Of a stretch of DNA of 64,000 bases, positions 45,939-54,975 are shown piece after piece. The notes beneath the pieces were generated by a model, which did no database searches, had not been told where the DNA came from, and saw only the letters and a list, made by a program, of their open reading frames with translations. Made by a program: the position numbers and the translations under genes. How positions within the stretch are numbered: the stretch's first letter is position 1; each line of letters starts with the position of its first letter. Origin of the DNA: Paenibacillus sp. MMS20-IR301 (lineage in GTDB: Bacteria; Bacillota; Bacilli; Paenibacillales; Paenibacillaceae); contig NZ_CP135275.1 in NCBI RefSeq assembly GCF_032302195.1, positions 4,960,001 through 5,024,000 on the forward strand. The letters run 5' to 3'.

Positions 45939-47083
45939 CGGGCTGTGCGCTCCGCTCCTTCCATCGTTTTCCGGACCAGCACCAGCGTCTCCTCCTCCAG
46001 CTCTGTCCCAAGCTGAATGCGCACGGCGTGCTCCAGCTGTGCACTTACACGGTAGGCCTCACTGCGGTTGCCGAGCTCGAGGTGGAGTCCGATCAGCGCA
46101 CGGCCGTCGATCTCGGAGTCGGGAGCAAGTAAGAGCAGCCGCTGTAGACTATCCACCGCAAGCGCATGCTTCCCTTGGCTCCTGTAATACCTGTTCCATT
46201 TGCGGAGTGCACGTACATATAGCGATTTGATCTCCAGCTGTCTGGCGACCGCCCAGCCGAAATCGCAACCTTCCATATAATCCCCCGTGTACATCGCGTT
46301 CATCTGATCGTAGCTCAGCTCATTCATGTGCTCTTCTGTTACTATTTTGTTCAACAAGCTCTCGAATGGGGTAACATCCGGCGTGATTTCATCCAGTTCG
46401 GCAGCAAACCCCATGTTTCCTTTACTGATCCGGATGGGGATGCCATGCTCCGCCAGGCTTCTCCGGAGATAGGATAGACAGGTGTACAGGTACGCCTTGG
46501 CTTTATCGAGATCGTACCCGGGCCACAAAGCCTCAATAATCACAGCAGCATTTACGCGCTTTCCTTCATAATGAATCAGAAATGCGCACAGCTCCCGCTC
46601 TTTTTTCGTTCTCCACACCACTTCCTTGCCCGTTTCGAGCAGGGAGAGGATGTGGAATCCTCCGAGAGCATGAACTGACGGAGCAGGAGACGTGTCTGGC
46701 TCTGGCAGCCTGGCCTCTATATATACTCTCTTGGCTATCCGTTCCACCGCTCTTTGTAACCGGCCCGCCGTAAACGGCTTCAGCAGGTAATCCGTTGAAT
46801 CAATATCGAATGCTTCCAGTGCATATTCCGCATAGGCAGTCGTGAAGACGATTGGCAGATCAGGGGACAGGCTCCGGATTCGGCGGGCAGCTTCTGTACC
46901 CTTGATTCCCGGCATTTGGATATCCAGAAATACCGCGTCCACTGTTATCCGGCCTAAGTCTTCAAGTGCCTGAAGGGGATTCCTGTATCTCCCGGCAACC
47001 TCCACATTTCCGGTCTGTACAAGCAATATTTCAAGCAGATCCAGCGCATCTTCTTCATCGTCAATCAACATGACACGTATCAT
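45935..47083 (-). CDS. Response regulator with SARP-like DNA-binding and BTAD domains
   Basis: About 382 residues. The receiver has D8/D9 and D54 (VFLDIQMP) and K105-region LLKPFTAG. An OmpR/SARP-type winged helix follows (FLIHYEGKRVNAAVIIEALWPG) and then a BTAD helical repeat region. The frame is open 9 codons upstream to 47110, but AAAGGAG lies between, so the ATG at 47083 is preferred. It is paired with the hybrid kinase. Confidence 0.88.
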   Translation of the reverse strand: MIRVMLIDDEEDALDLLEILLVQTGNVEVAGRYRNPLQALEDLGRITVDAVFLDIQMPGIKGTEAARRIRSLSPDLPIVFTTAYAEYALEAFDIDSTDYLLKPFTAGRLQRAVERIAKRVYIEARLPEPDTSPAPSVHALGGFHILSLLETGKEVVWRTKKERELCAFLIHYEGKRVNAAVIIEALWPGYDLDKAKAYLYTCLSYLRRSLAEHGIPIRISKGNMGFAAELDEITPDVTPFESLLNKIVTEEHMNELSYDQMNAMYTGDYMEGCDFGWAVARQLEIKSLYVRALRKWNRYYRSQGKHALAVDSLQRLLLLAPDSEIDGRALIGLHLELGNRSEAYRVSAQLEHAVRIQLGTELEEETLVLVRKTMEGAERTAR

Positions 47084-47206
47084 CGGTTTTTGAGCTCCTT
47101 TGCGGTTCATGCTTTATATAGCTTTAGATTAGCCTGTCTCATTTCATTATAGCGCAAGAATTACTTGCCCTGGACACTATCATAGGAATTTAGCACGTTA
47201 ACGAAA

Positions 47207-47224
47207 CTTAAAGAAATCTTTAAA
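47207..47224. promoter_or_regulatory. 11-base-period direct repeat between divergent two-component operons
   Basis: CTTAAA (47207-47212) and CTTTAAA (47218-47224) share the spacing of the repeat upstream of the SLH gene. Located 90 bases before the kinase start, it fits autoregulation by the OmpR-type regulator. Confidence 0.45.
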
Positions 47225-47313
47225 TTCGACCCTTAACACAGCTTCCTGTAATGATGCTATCATTAAGATAATCAGACTATTTATAGCGCATCTTGTAGAA
47301 TGGGGTCGACTTC

Positions 47314-49473
47314 ATGAGGGGCATTCAAAGGTTCGGTTCTCGTAAAATATTGCTTCATATAGCTATTGCCGTAGTTATCGGTTTGGCCGTAAGCTATATG
47401 CTCATGTCTGCACCGCCAGGCGCCCCCAAGCTTCAAAGCGAAGAAGGCTTTCTGGATTTAACGCAGGCCTCGCTCAGTAAGAGACCGCAAAAATTACAGG
47501 GCGAATGGGAGTTCTACTGGCACAAGCTGCTGTCACCAGAGGATATCCGGAGCCGGATGGCCGGAGGTGAAATGGCAGAGCGGTATATTTACATTCCCGG
47601 ATCCTGGCTGGACTACCCGCTGGATGGTCAAGAGCTGAGCGGACAAGGCTTTGCAACCTTCCGTCTGGTCATAGAGCTTAGCGGGCAGGACAGGAACGGG
47701 CGGCTTGCTTTGCGGCTGCCTACCATTTTTCATGCGTATAAATTATGGGTGAATGGAGAGCTGCTGGCAGAGACCGGTGTGGTCGGTGAAGACAAGCATG
47801 GTACGACACCGCATCTGGCAACGAAGCTGGTGTTCTTTCAGCCTAAGAGTGATACGGTAGAGCTGGTTATGCAGGTTGCGAATTTCCATCATAAGCGGGG
47901 CGGCATCACCACAGATATAGAGCTGGGTGACAGTAGCGTATTAGCAGCCAAGACCAATCTGAAGGTTGCCGGAGAGATGTTCATCACCGCAAGTCTGCTG
48001 GTCATCGGCATGTATCATCTGCTGCTCTATGTACTCCGGCGTAAGGACAGAGCTCCGCTTTACTTTGGCCTGTTCACCTTGATGTTCGGTATCCGGTCCC
48101 TGCTGGTCGGCGAGCTTATGTTTACTCAGCTGCTGCCTCATTTTCCTTGGGGCCTGCAGTTCAAGATCGAGTATCTGATTCTTTGTCTCAGCGGTTATAT
48201 TATCAGCATGTACTTTGACTGCATTTTCCCGGATGTTCTATCGCGGTGGTTCCGCCTCGGCACCCGGATCGTAACTAGCGGCCTCTGCCTTATTGTTGTG
48301 GTGACCCCTGCACTCATCTATTCACAATTGCTGCTGCCCATCGGTATGATCGTTGTTCTGCACATGGTGTATCTGATGCTTGGACTGGCCAAGGCGGCGG
48401 TGCGGCGTATGGAGGGAGCGCTGATCTTCCTGCTCGTGTCAGTGGTTGCTTTGGTTACGGTAATTAACGATTTCCTGTACTTCAACGAATGGTCCCGAAT
48501 CGGGAACACCTCTCCGCTCGGGCTGCTGATCTTTACGATTGCTCAGCTGATTCTGCTGTCTTCCAGATATACGCGGACGGCAACGAACGAAGAGCGGATT
48601 GCACGTGAGCTGCAGGAGGCCAATCACAAGCTGCTTGAAATCAATTCCAATCTGGAGCAGATCGTAATGGTGCGTACACATGCCTTATCCGCAGCTCACG
48701 AGGATCTCCGTACATCGTATGAGCGGTTACTTCACTCTGAGCAAGGGAGAAAGAAGCTGCTTGCCTACATTACACATGATCTGCGCATGCCGCTGTCCAG
48801 CATGCTTGGTTATGTCGAGGCTGTGATGGACATGGTTAAGCCGGAACGCAATGAACAGTACCTGAAGTATATCCGGGATAACACGGTAAGGATTAACCGG
48901 ATGATCGGGGAGCTGAGCTTCTTGTCGCATCTAGAAACAGGGCAGGTAGCTTACCGGATGGAACCGGTCTCTGTGATTCACTTCCTGCGCGGTTTCTATG
49001 AACAATATGAGCTGGTGGTGCGTGACGCGAGGCTGTACTTCTTACTGGATACCGGATATATGGAGGATCAGGGACCGGGCCTGCTCGTTGCCGAGATGGA
49101 TAAGCAAAGATTCGAGCAGGCGCTGTTTAATCTGGTATCAAATGCGATGAAATTCACCGCTAGCGGCGGAGTGGTGCGTCTTGCCTTAACCACTGACGAG
49201 GTGAATAATACCCGCTGTGCGGTAATTAGCGTGCAAGACTCCGGCATGGGCATTCCCCCGGAGCAGCTCGAGCAGATCTTTGACCGTAACTACAGATATG
49301 ACCGTTCGGGGCTGGACAAGGTAGTAGAGGGCAGCGGGCTTGGGCTGGCGATTTGCCGGGAAATTGTACAGGCGCACGGCGGGAGCGTCCGGGCGGAGAG
49401 TGACGGTAAGACAGGGTCGATATTCTACGTATCGCTGCCTTTGTATTCGGGAAGCAGGGAGGTAACAACGTAA
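47314..49473 (+). CDS. 7TMR-DISM-type sensor histidine kinase
   Basis: A 719-residue kinase with an N-terminal helix, an extracellular beta domain (about 40-205), seven helices (about 218-415), a coiled coil (425-480), HisKA with H488 (YITHDLRMP) and a HATPase domain (NLVSNAMKF, DSGMGIP, GSGLGLAI). The input architecture matches the divergent hybrid kinase. Its stop overlaps the start of the OmpR-type regulator by one base. Confidence 0.92.
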   Translation: MRGIQRFGSRKILLHIAIAVVIGLAVSYMLMSAPPGAPKLQSEEGFLDLTQASLSKRPQKLQGEWEFYWHKLLSPEDIRSRMAGGEMAERYIYIPGSWLDYPLDGQELSGQGFATFRLVIELSGQDRNGRLALRLPTIFHAYKLWVNGELLAETGVVGEDKHGTTPHLATKLVFFQPKSDTVELVMQVANFHHKRGGITTDIELGDSSVLAAKTNLKVAGEMFITASLLVIGMYHLLLYVLRRKDRAPLYFGLFTLMFGIRSLLVGELMFTQLLPHFPWGLQFKIEYLILCLSGYIISMYFDCIFPDVLSRWFRLGTRIVTSGLCLIVVVTPALIYSQLLLPIGMIVVLHMVYLMLGLAKAAVRRMEGALIFLLVSVVALVTVINDFLYFNEWSRIGNTSPLGLLIFTIAQLILLSSRYTRTATNEERIARELQEANHKLLEINSNLEQIVMVRTHALSAAHEDLRTSYERLLHSEQGRKKLLAYITHDLRMPLSSMLGYVEAVMDMVKPERNEQYLKYIRDNTVRINRMIGELSFLSHLETGQVAYRMEPVSVIHFLRGFYEQYELVVRDARLYFLLDTGYMEDQGPGLLVAEMDKQRFEQALFNLVSNAMKFTASGGVVRLALTTDEVNNTRCAVISVQDSGMGIPPEQLEQIFDRNYRYDRSGLDKVVEGSGLGLAICREIVQAHGGSVRAESDGKTGSIFYVSLPLYSGSREVTT

Positions 49474-50165
49474 TGGATACGTACAAAATTATGATCGTCG
49501 ATGACGATCCCCATATCTGTGAGATTGTTCAGGCGTATTGCGAACGTGAGGGCTTTGTAGCCGCGTATAGCCACAACGGGACAGAAGCCATGAAGCTGCT
49601 GGCATCGTTTAATCCGGATTTGATTGTGCTGGACGTACTGCTGGCTAACGAGAACGGCATTGACTGGTGCAGGACCGCACGCAGCTACACGGATGCGCCG
49701 ATCGTGTTCCTTAGCAGTCATGAAGAAGACGAGGTGAAGATCAGCGCATTAACTTACGGCGGCGACGATTATGTGACCAAGCCGTTCAGTCCGGGAGTGC
49801 TCATGGCCAAGATCAAAGCTCACCTCCGCAGAGTGTCGACGGGCAGAAGGGAACAACTGCTGGAGTTGCCGGGGTTGACGCTGGATTTCTACGCACAGTC
49901 CGTCAACATGGGCAGTAAAACCATTTTTTTATCGAAAAAAGAGTTCAGCCTGCTGTCTTATATGGCCCAAAACGTGAATCGTGTCGTCACTGTCGATACC
50001 CTGTTTCATCTCGTCTGGGGAATGGACAGCCTGGAGGATACAAGAACAGTCGCTGTACACATCAGTAATCTGCGCAAAAAAATCGAGGCTGATCCCGTCA
50101 ATCCCGAGCGGATCATTACGATCCGGGGGGCCGGATATATGCTGGCTGCCGGCAAGCGGACATAG
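49473..50165 (+). CDS. OmpR/PhoB-family response regulator
   Basis: A 230-residue regulator. The receiver has D10-D12, D54 (IVLDVLLA) and K104-region VTKPFSPG. The C-terminal winged helix (LSKKEFSLLSYMAQ and VHISNLRKKIE) is complete. Partner of the kinase at 47314. The CTTAAA repeats at 47207 and 42761 are candidate binding sites. Confidence 0.93.
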   Translation: MDTYKIMIVDDDPHICEIVQAYCEREGFVAAYSHNGTEAMKLLASFNPDLIVLDVLLANENGIDWCRTARSYTDAPIVFLSSHEEDEVKISALTYGGDDYVTKPFSPGVLMAKIKAHLRRVSTGRREQLLELPGLTLDFYAQSVNMGSKTIFLSKKEFSLLSYMAQNVNRVVTVDTLFHLVWGMDSLEDTRTVAVHISNLRKKIEADPVNPERIITIRGAGYMLAAGKRT

Positions 50166-50192
50166 GGATGAGGGCTGACCGCTCACATTATA

Positions 50193-50230
50193 CAGGTTCA
50201 AGCGAACTCACGCTTGAGCCTGTTGTTGTT
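50193..50230 (+). terminator. Terminator after the OmpR-type regulator
   Basis: CAGGTTCAAGC and GCTTGAGCCTG form an 11-bp stem with one G-T pair, followed by TTGTTGTTT. Confidence 0.85.
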
Positions 50231-50245
50231 TGGTATAACCGCTAC

Positions 50246-50285
50246 AACGTCCCCCGCCGCAGCCCGTAGAAATACCGCACATTAA
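50246..50285 (-). pseudogene. Last codons of a lost SF0329-family gene
   Basis: The minus strand reads VRYFYGLRRGTL then a stop, matching the C-terminus VQYFYELRRGAL of the gene at 22252. Only about 12 codons are left. Confidence 0.6.
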
Positions 50286-50395
50286 ACCATCATAGTACGT
50301 GTTATGATTTAGACACCTGCACAAGTATATCTTAATCCCGGGAGAAGCATACCTCCCCATATGGTTCGCCTCTGGGCGGCGGAATGGAGATGAAT

Positions 50396-51670
50396 ATGAA
50401 ACTATTTGCAAAGTTAAGCGCATTCATTATTCTGATTGTACATTTAGCTGGTTGTACTGCTGGCAAGGAAGCTGATTTATCCAAAGAACCTGTTTCTATA
50501 GTCCATAAGGGCAGCCACTTTGAGGTGGTCCTTGATTTTACTGCGGGTACATCCCATTTTGATATGGGCAAGGCTTATGGTGCGGCGATTCTGCAGGCTA
50601 TGCCTGATTATGAAGCCCTTTTCGATTCCTATATAGCTGATACGGCCAAGAGCAGCCAAGAACTTGACTACCTGATAGCAAGAGTAAATGATATCAAGCC
50701 TCAGCTGAATCAGGATTATGTCGATGAAATTGAAGGCATTGCCGCAAGTTTATCAGGATTGACCCAGACTAGCAGAGGAGACGGGAAGCTTTCTGCCGAT
50801 GAGCTTTTTCTAATCAACCTGTTCCCGGATGTGGCAAGAAGCACTCAATGCTCAGCACTAAGCGTATATGGTCAAAGATCGGAGACACAAGAAACCATGA
50901 CCGCGAGAATTCTGGAATGGTATAGCGGAACACAGAACCAGCTGGCCCGTCTGCATGCTGTAGTTACGTACAAGAATTCTGCACAATCCATGGTGACTAT
51001 TGGTTATTTGGGATATATGGGGACGATTTCAGGATTTAATGATGACGGGGTATTCGGATCGATTCTGGATGCAGGAACGGGGCTTACCTATTCTTCCTCA
51101 TCGAAATATTCTTACCCTATGGATTTGCGGTATGCGCTTGAACATTATCAGACGATCGATGAGGTTGCTGATTTTCTGAAGTCGCCTGATCGGGCGTACA
51201 CTTTTAGCCATTTAATTTTTCTGAGTGATCCCTCTGTCAGCAAAGTCCTGGAAAATAATGTAGCAGGAAAAGCAAATAGCCTTCGTGACCTCCGGACAGA
51301 GCAATCCAAATTAAACGGGAAAATCACCTGGGATATCCCTGACTCCATAGGATCTGTAAACTCATTTATGTTAAAAGGTAATCTCAACAATCACTCCTAT
51401 TACTTAAATAACATCGCAAGATATGAGAGTATGAAACATGAGCTTAAGTCCAAAGGAGATCAGGTTTCGCTGGATGAGCTGAAATCGATTGCTGCCTACT
51501 ACACCGGGGAAGGACCGCGGGAGCAGACGGATGGTGATCTGTACACCGTCGGGACCCAGCAAATCATTATTTTTGAGCCAGGCAAGCTGAATCTGGAGGT
51601 ATTCTTCAGACCCGTATCTAATGAGCTGCCGGCTGTTCCTCAATTTGAACAAATACCTGTGGATTTTTAA
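50396..51670 (+). CDS. Lipoprotein of C45 acyltransferase-like Ntn-hydrolase family
   Basis: The 424-residue lipoprotein has a lipobox HLAGC after the signal peptide. A Cys in RSTQCSALSVYG followed by ARILEWYSG resembles the autoprocessing Cys and the NxD/W segment of C45 (isopenicillin-N acyltransferase-like) and choloylglycine-hydrolase-type enzymes. The frame contains two earlier ATGs (50384, 50390), but the ATG at 50396 best suits the GGAG upstream. An acyl-amide hydrolase on the outer face of the membrane is likely; substrate unknown. Confidence 0.7.
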   Translation: MKLFAKLSAFIILIVHLAGCTAGKEADLSKEPVSIVHKGSHFEVVLDFTAGTSHFDMGKAYGAAILQAMPDYEALFDSYIADTAKSSQELDYLIARVNDIKPQLNQDYVDEIEGIAASLSGLTQTSRGDGKLSADELFLINLFPDVARSTQCSALSVYGQRSETQETMTARILEWYSGTQNQLARLHAVVTYKNSAQSMVTIGYLGYMGTISGFNDDGVFGSILDAGTGLTYSSSSKYSYPMDLRYALEHYQTIDEVADFLKSPDRAYTFSHLIFLSDPSVSKVLENNVAGKANSLRDLRTEQSKLNGKITWDIPDSIGSVNSFMLKGNLNNHSYYLNNIARYESMKHELKSKGDQVSLDELKSIAAYYTGEGPREQTDGDLYTVGTQQIIIFEPGKLNLEVFFRPVSNELPAVPQFEQIPVDF

Positions 51671-51723
51671 TTTGTAATATCATCACTTGTGACACACAAA
51701 CATATACATCCTTATACCAAAAC

Positions 51724-51778
51724 AGAGGACAGGCTTATTGGCTCCGGGGCTCTCCCCTCTCCATTCGGCCGATCCTCT
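51724..51778. terminator. Long-loop hairpin repeat, copy C
   Basis: AGAGGAcaGG and CCGATCCTCT flank a loop that matches copies A and B with a few changes. It lies between convergent genes. Confidence 0.55.
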
Positions 51779-51814
51779 ATTTTATCGCTTCTGATCTATG
51801 TTTAACTCGTCAGC

Positions 51815-52804
51815 TTACTCCCCGCGTTCATCCGTTCCGTCCTGCTCCTTGTCTCTGAAATCATCGAGCAGCGCACGCACTTCGCTTGTGGATCTGGTGT
51901 TCATTAAGCTGTTTCTTAATTCACTGGCCCCGCGGAAGCCGCGGACATAGATTTTGAAGAAGCGCTGCAGCGGGCTGAAGGAACGTGGCTTCTGACTTGA
52001 GTATTCATCATAGAGATCCAGGTGCAGCCGCAGCAGATCCAGCAGCTCCGCACTGCTGTGCTCCTTCGGCTCCTGCTCAAACGCAAACGGATTCTGAAAA
52101 ATCCCCCGCCCGATCATGATCCCGTCCACACCATATTCTTCAGCGAGCTTCAGGCCGCTCTCGCGGTCCGGGATATCCCCGTTAATGGTCAACAGGGTAT
52201 GCGGAGCGATCTCATCGCGCAGCTGCTTAATCTCGGGAATCAGCTCCCAGTGGGCATCTACCTTGCTCATTTCCTCCCGGGTACGCAGATGGATGGACAG
52301 GTTCACAATATCCTGCTGCAGGATATGGGTTAACCAGCCGCGCCATTCGTCCAGGTCCGTGAATCCGAGTCTTGTCTTGACACTGACCGGCAGTCCCCCG
52401 GCCTTGGCCGCCTGAATGATCTCCGCTGCAAGCTCCGGGCGGCAGATCAGGCCGCTGCCCTTCCCGTTCTCCGCTACATTCGCTACAGGACAGCCCATAT
52501 TAATATCAATGCCCCGGAAGCCTTCCTCGGCCATCCCGATGCTCATCTGCCGGAAGTATTCCGGCTTGTCTCCCCAGATATGGGCGACCATCGGCTGTTC
52601 ATCCTCGGTGAATGTCAGACGGCCGCGCACCGCATGATGCCCCTCCGGGTGGCAATAGCTCTCTGAATTTGCAAACTCCGTAAAGAACACATCCGGTCGG
52701 CCTGCTCTGCTCACAACATGACGAAACACCACATCCGTCACGTCTTCCATCGGTGCCAGTATGAAAAAGGGGCGCGGTAATTCACGCCAGAAATTATTAG
52801 TCAT
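51815..52804 (-). CDS. tRNA-dihydrouridine synthase
   Basis: A 329-residue FMN enzyme that reduces uridine in t[20 protein letters not shown] opens the TIM barrel, [20 protein letters not shown] carries the catalytic Cys, and SVKTRLG and INGDI and [10 protein letters not shown] bind FMN or RNA. The length matches the Dus family (DusC-like in my reading). Fragments of its 5' end recur at 22880 and 33771, and perhaps of its middle at 58857. Confidence 0.9.
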   Translation of the reverse strand: MTNNFWRELPRPFFILAPMEDVTDVVFRHVVSRAGRPDVFFTEFANSESYCHPEGHHAVRGRLTFTEDEQPMVAHIWGDKPEYFRQMSIGMAEEGFRGIDINMGCPVANVAENGKGSGLICRPELAAEIIQAAKAGGLPVSVKTRLGFTDLDEWRGWLTHILQQDIVNLSIHLRTREEMSKVDAHWELIPEIKQLRDEIAPHTLLTINGDIPDRESGLKLAEEYGVDGIMIGRGIFQNPFAFEQEPKEHSSAELLDLLRLHLDLYDEYSSQKPRSFSPLQRFFKIYVRGFRGASELRNSLMNTRSTSEVRALLDDFRDKEQDGTDERGE

Positions 52805-52881
52805 GTTAAATACCTCTCTATGCCTATCAGGACAATTGATTATCCTGGAAATGTCCTGCTGCCTGGAATATTTAAAAAGAA

Positions 52882-52951
52882 ATAGACCGCCCTGTCCAAA
52901 GGAAACGGTCTATCGCATGTTTTATTATAACATGGCAAGAGTGAATTTCAA
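52882..52951 (-). promoter_or_regulatory. dus promoter followed at once by a terminator-like hairpin
   Basis: On the minus strand TTGAAA (52946-52951) and TATAAT (52924-52929) are 16 bases apart. Only a few bases past the expected start, ATAGACCG (52906-52913) pairs with CGGTCTAT (52882-52889), followed by TTTCTTTTT. Transcripts would end after about 40 bases unless the hairpin is avoided, so this looks like an attenuator. Confidence 0.5.
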
Positions 52952-53068
52952 TCTATGCACCTGCCGGTAGGAGCAGTTAAAAACAAATAAAATCAACTAC
53001 TACGTATGATCAATAAAACGGATATGCTAATGTGAATTTATACAATCGCAGCGGGGAGAGATTGATAA

Positions 53069-54049
53069 TTGAATGACTATTATTTAAGGATTGCAAAGGA
53101 AGCATTAAGCAACTACTCCATCACCTGCAAATCCATAGATTTCATAGCCCAGAGCGGAAATACGATCTATAAAGTCACTGACCACGATAACAACAGTTAT
53201 AGTCTCCGGTTGCATATCTCCAAGGGCGGCGCGCTTGAAAGCTATTGGAGCAAGCCGGAGGTAATCCGTTCTGAAATGGTCTGGCTGCACGCCTTAGCCT
53301 TGGATACGGACTTAACCCTTCCTTCACCTTACAAGAATACCTGCGGAGAATTCGTTACAGTCGTGGACAGCACAAGCTGCACTTTGCTGCAATGGGTGGA
53401 AGGGGAGCAGAAGCCTTTTATTCCTACGGCAGAGGAAGCCGGGTTACTGGGTGAATTAATCGGCAAATTACACAGACAAGCCTCGAAGTGGCAAGCTCCT
53501 GATTCATTTGAGCGCCCTGCCTTTGATGGCTCCCGTATCTTAGAGTCCCTTGAGAAGCTTAAAGCGCGGACTACTGCCGGGCTGCTCGATGCAGCAGATA
53601 CGGAGCTGCTTCAGACTGCAGGCAGGCGGATCATTGCTATGATGAATTCCATTGAACGGACACCGGGCAATTGGGGTATGATTCATGCCGATCTGATTCC
53701 GAATAACTTAGTGTTTCATGGAGCAGAAGTGCGGCCGATTGATTTCGGAGCTTGCGGGTTCGGCTATTATCTGTTTGATCTGGGCTCCGCATTTTCCTTC
53801 ATCCACCCTGCATTCAGAGAACAGCTGCTTAAGTCTTATTCCATGGTTCATCCGTTGCCGGATAACTATGTTGAGCTGTTGGAGGGCTTCTTCATTGCCG
53901 CACAGCTGGATACTATGAATTTCTGGATGGGTCTGCCTGACTCGCAGGAATGGCTGCCGGGCCATATCCGCAAATTAGCCGGCAGGGAAGTTGCTGCCTA
54001 TGTGAACAATGAGCCCTACCTCTACAGCGGCGTGCCGCATTGGGAGTAA
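53069..54049 (+). CDS. APH-family phosphotransferase
   Basis: A 326-residue protein with the aminoglycoside phosphotransferase/choline kinase fold. MIHADLIPNN is the catalytic loop and PIDFGACGFGYYLFDLG the metal-binding loop. The start is TTG at 53069 behind GGGGAG. The substrate is unknown. It could be an aminoglycoside, homoserine-like amino alcohol or sugar, since members vary widely. Confidence 0.82.
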   Translation: MNDYYLRIAKEALSNYSITCKSIDFIAQSGNTIYKVTDHDNNSYSLRLHISKGGALESYWSKPEVIRSEMVWLHALALDTDLTLPSPYKNTCGEFVTVVDSTSCTLLQWVEGEQKPFIPTAEEAGLLGELIGKLHRQASKWQAPDSFERPAFDGSRILESLEKLKARTTAGLLDAADTELLQTAGRRIIAMMNSIERTPGNWGMIHADLIPNNLVFHGAEVRPIDFGACGFGYYLFDLGSAFSFIHPAFREQLLKSYSMVHPLPDNYVELLEGFFIAAQLDTMNFWMGLPDSQEWLPGHIRKLAGREVAAYVNNEPYLYSGVPHWE

Positions 54050-54062
54050 GGATTTCAGCGGA

Positions 54063-54749
54063 TCAAAGTTTAATTAATTCATTCCCGTGAACCTCTAACA
54101 GTTCGTAAGCTTGGCCTAACATTTGTTTATCCGTATCGTACAAGGGAGTTGTTTTATCCCGTACCCCGCTTATGGATGTCATATAGTTCAGCTGATGTAC
54201 CATGAATTCTGAATTGCATAATACAATAGCCTTTTTGCTGCCTGCGATCACATTCTGCTGTAGCACAACTGCTTTCTCAATGACTTCAGGGAAAAACACA
54301 ACAGGCACCCCGTCCCCTGCTTTCATATCTCTATGATCAACGAACACACTTAGCTCACCCTCTGCGAAATTAGAGACAATGCCTCTCCATATTTTCGATA
54401 TGTAATCTACGTTTGCCCCGGTTACTAATCCTTGAATTTGAATAGTAAGCAGCTTGTGGTCCCAGTCCAAATGATACTTAAATCTTTCGGATATCGGGAC
54501 TTCGGCTTCTTTCTTCAGAAATACAGGATTGCTTGTAAACCGCTCATTGGAGAACAAGTAATTCATCGGGACACTCAGCGCGCCCGCAATCTTCTCAATA
54601 TTAACCAAGCTAATATTACGCATACCGCGCTCCACTCCGCTTATATATGTACGATCCAGTTCGGAGCGATGTGCCAGCAGCTCTTGCGAAATTCCGCTGC
54701 GGGCACGCAGTTCCTTAACCCTACTTCCGAACTCGGCGAGTATATCCAT
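54063..54749 (-). CDS. XRE-family regulator with C-terminal STAS-like domain
   Basis: The 228-residue protein has an N-terminal helix-turn-helix (residues 8-65, SQELLAHRSELDRTYISGVE). The remaining 150 residues form an alpha/beta region (LLTIQIQGLVTGANVDYISK, SVFVDHRDMKAGD, KAIVLCNSEFMVHQL) that resembles SpoIIAA/STAS-like folds and the small protein at 55736. It is convergent with the phosphotransferase gene. Confidence 0.8.
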   Translation of the reverse strand: MDILAEFGSRVKELRARSGISQELLAHRSELDRTYISGVERGMRNISLVNIEKIAGALSVPMNYLFSNERFTSNPVFLKKEAEVPISERFKYHLDWDHKLLTIQIQGLVTGANVDYISKIWRGIVSNFAEGELSVFVDHRDMKAGDGVPVVFFPEVIEKAVVLQQNVIAGSKKAIVLCNSEFMVHQLNYMTSISGVRDKTTPLYDTDKQMLGQAYELLEVHGNELIKL

Positions 54750-54975
54750 AATTTATCCCCCATACCTTACCATATCTTCTATGCTAAATATCGGATAATT
54801 AGTGCGAAAGTTGTAGGTTTTTGTCGATGTGACTTATAGTCCGTGGCACTAAAAGATGTTGAATTCCTATAATTGAGCATGCAGGTTTGGTACGAAAGTC
54901 ATCAGCAGCAATGGGGGGATTCGTATTTTATTTAAATTCAAAAAAACATGCCCGGCCTGTTCCGGAGAGAGACGT

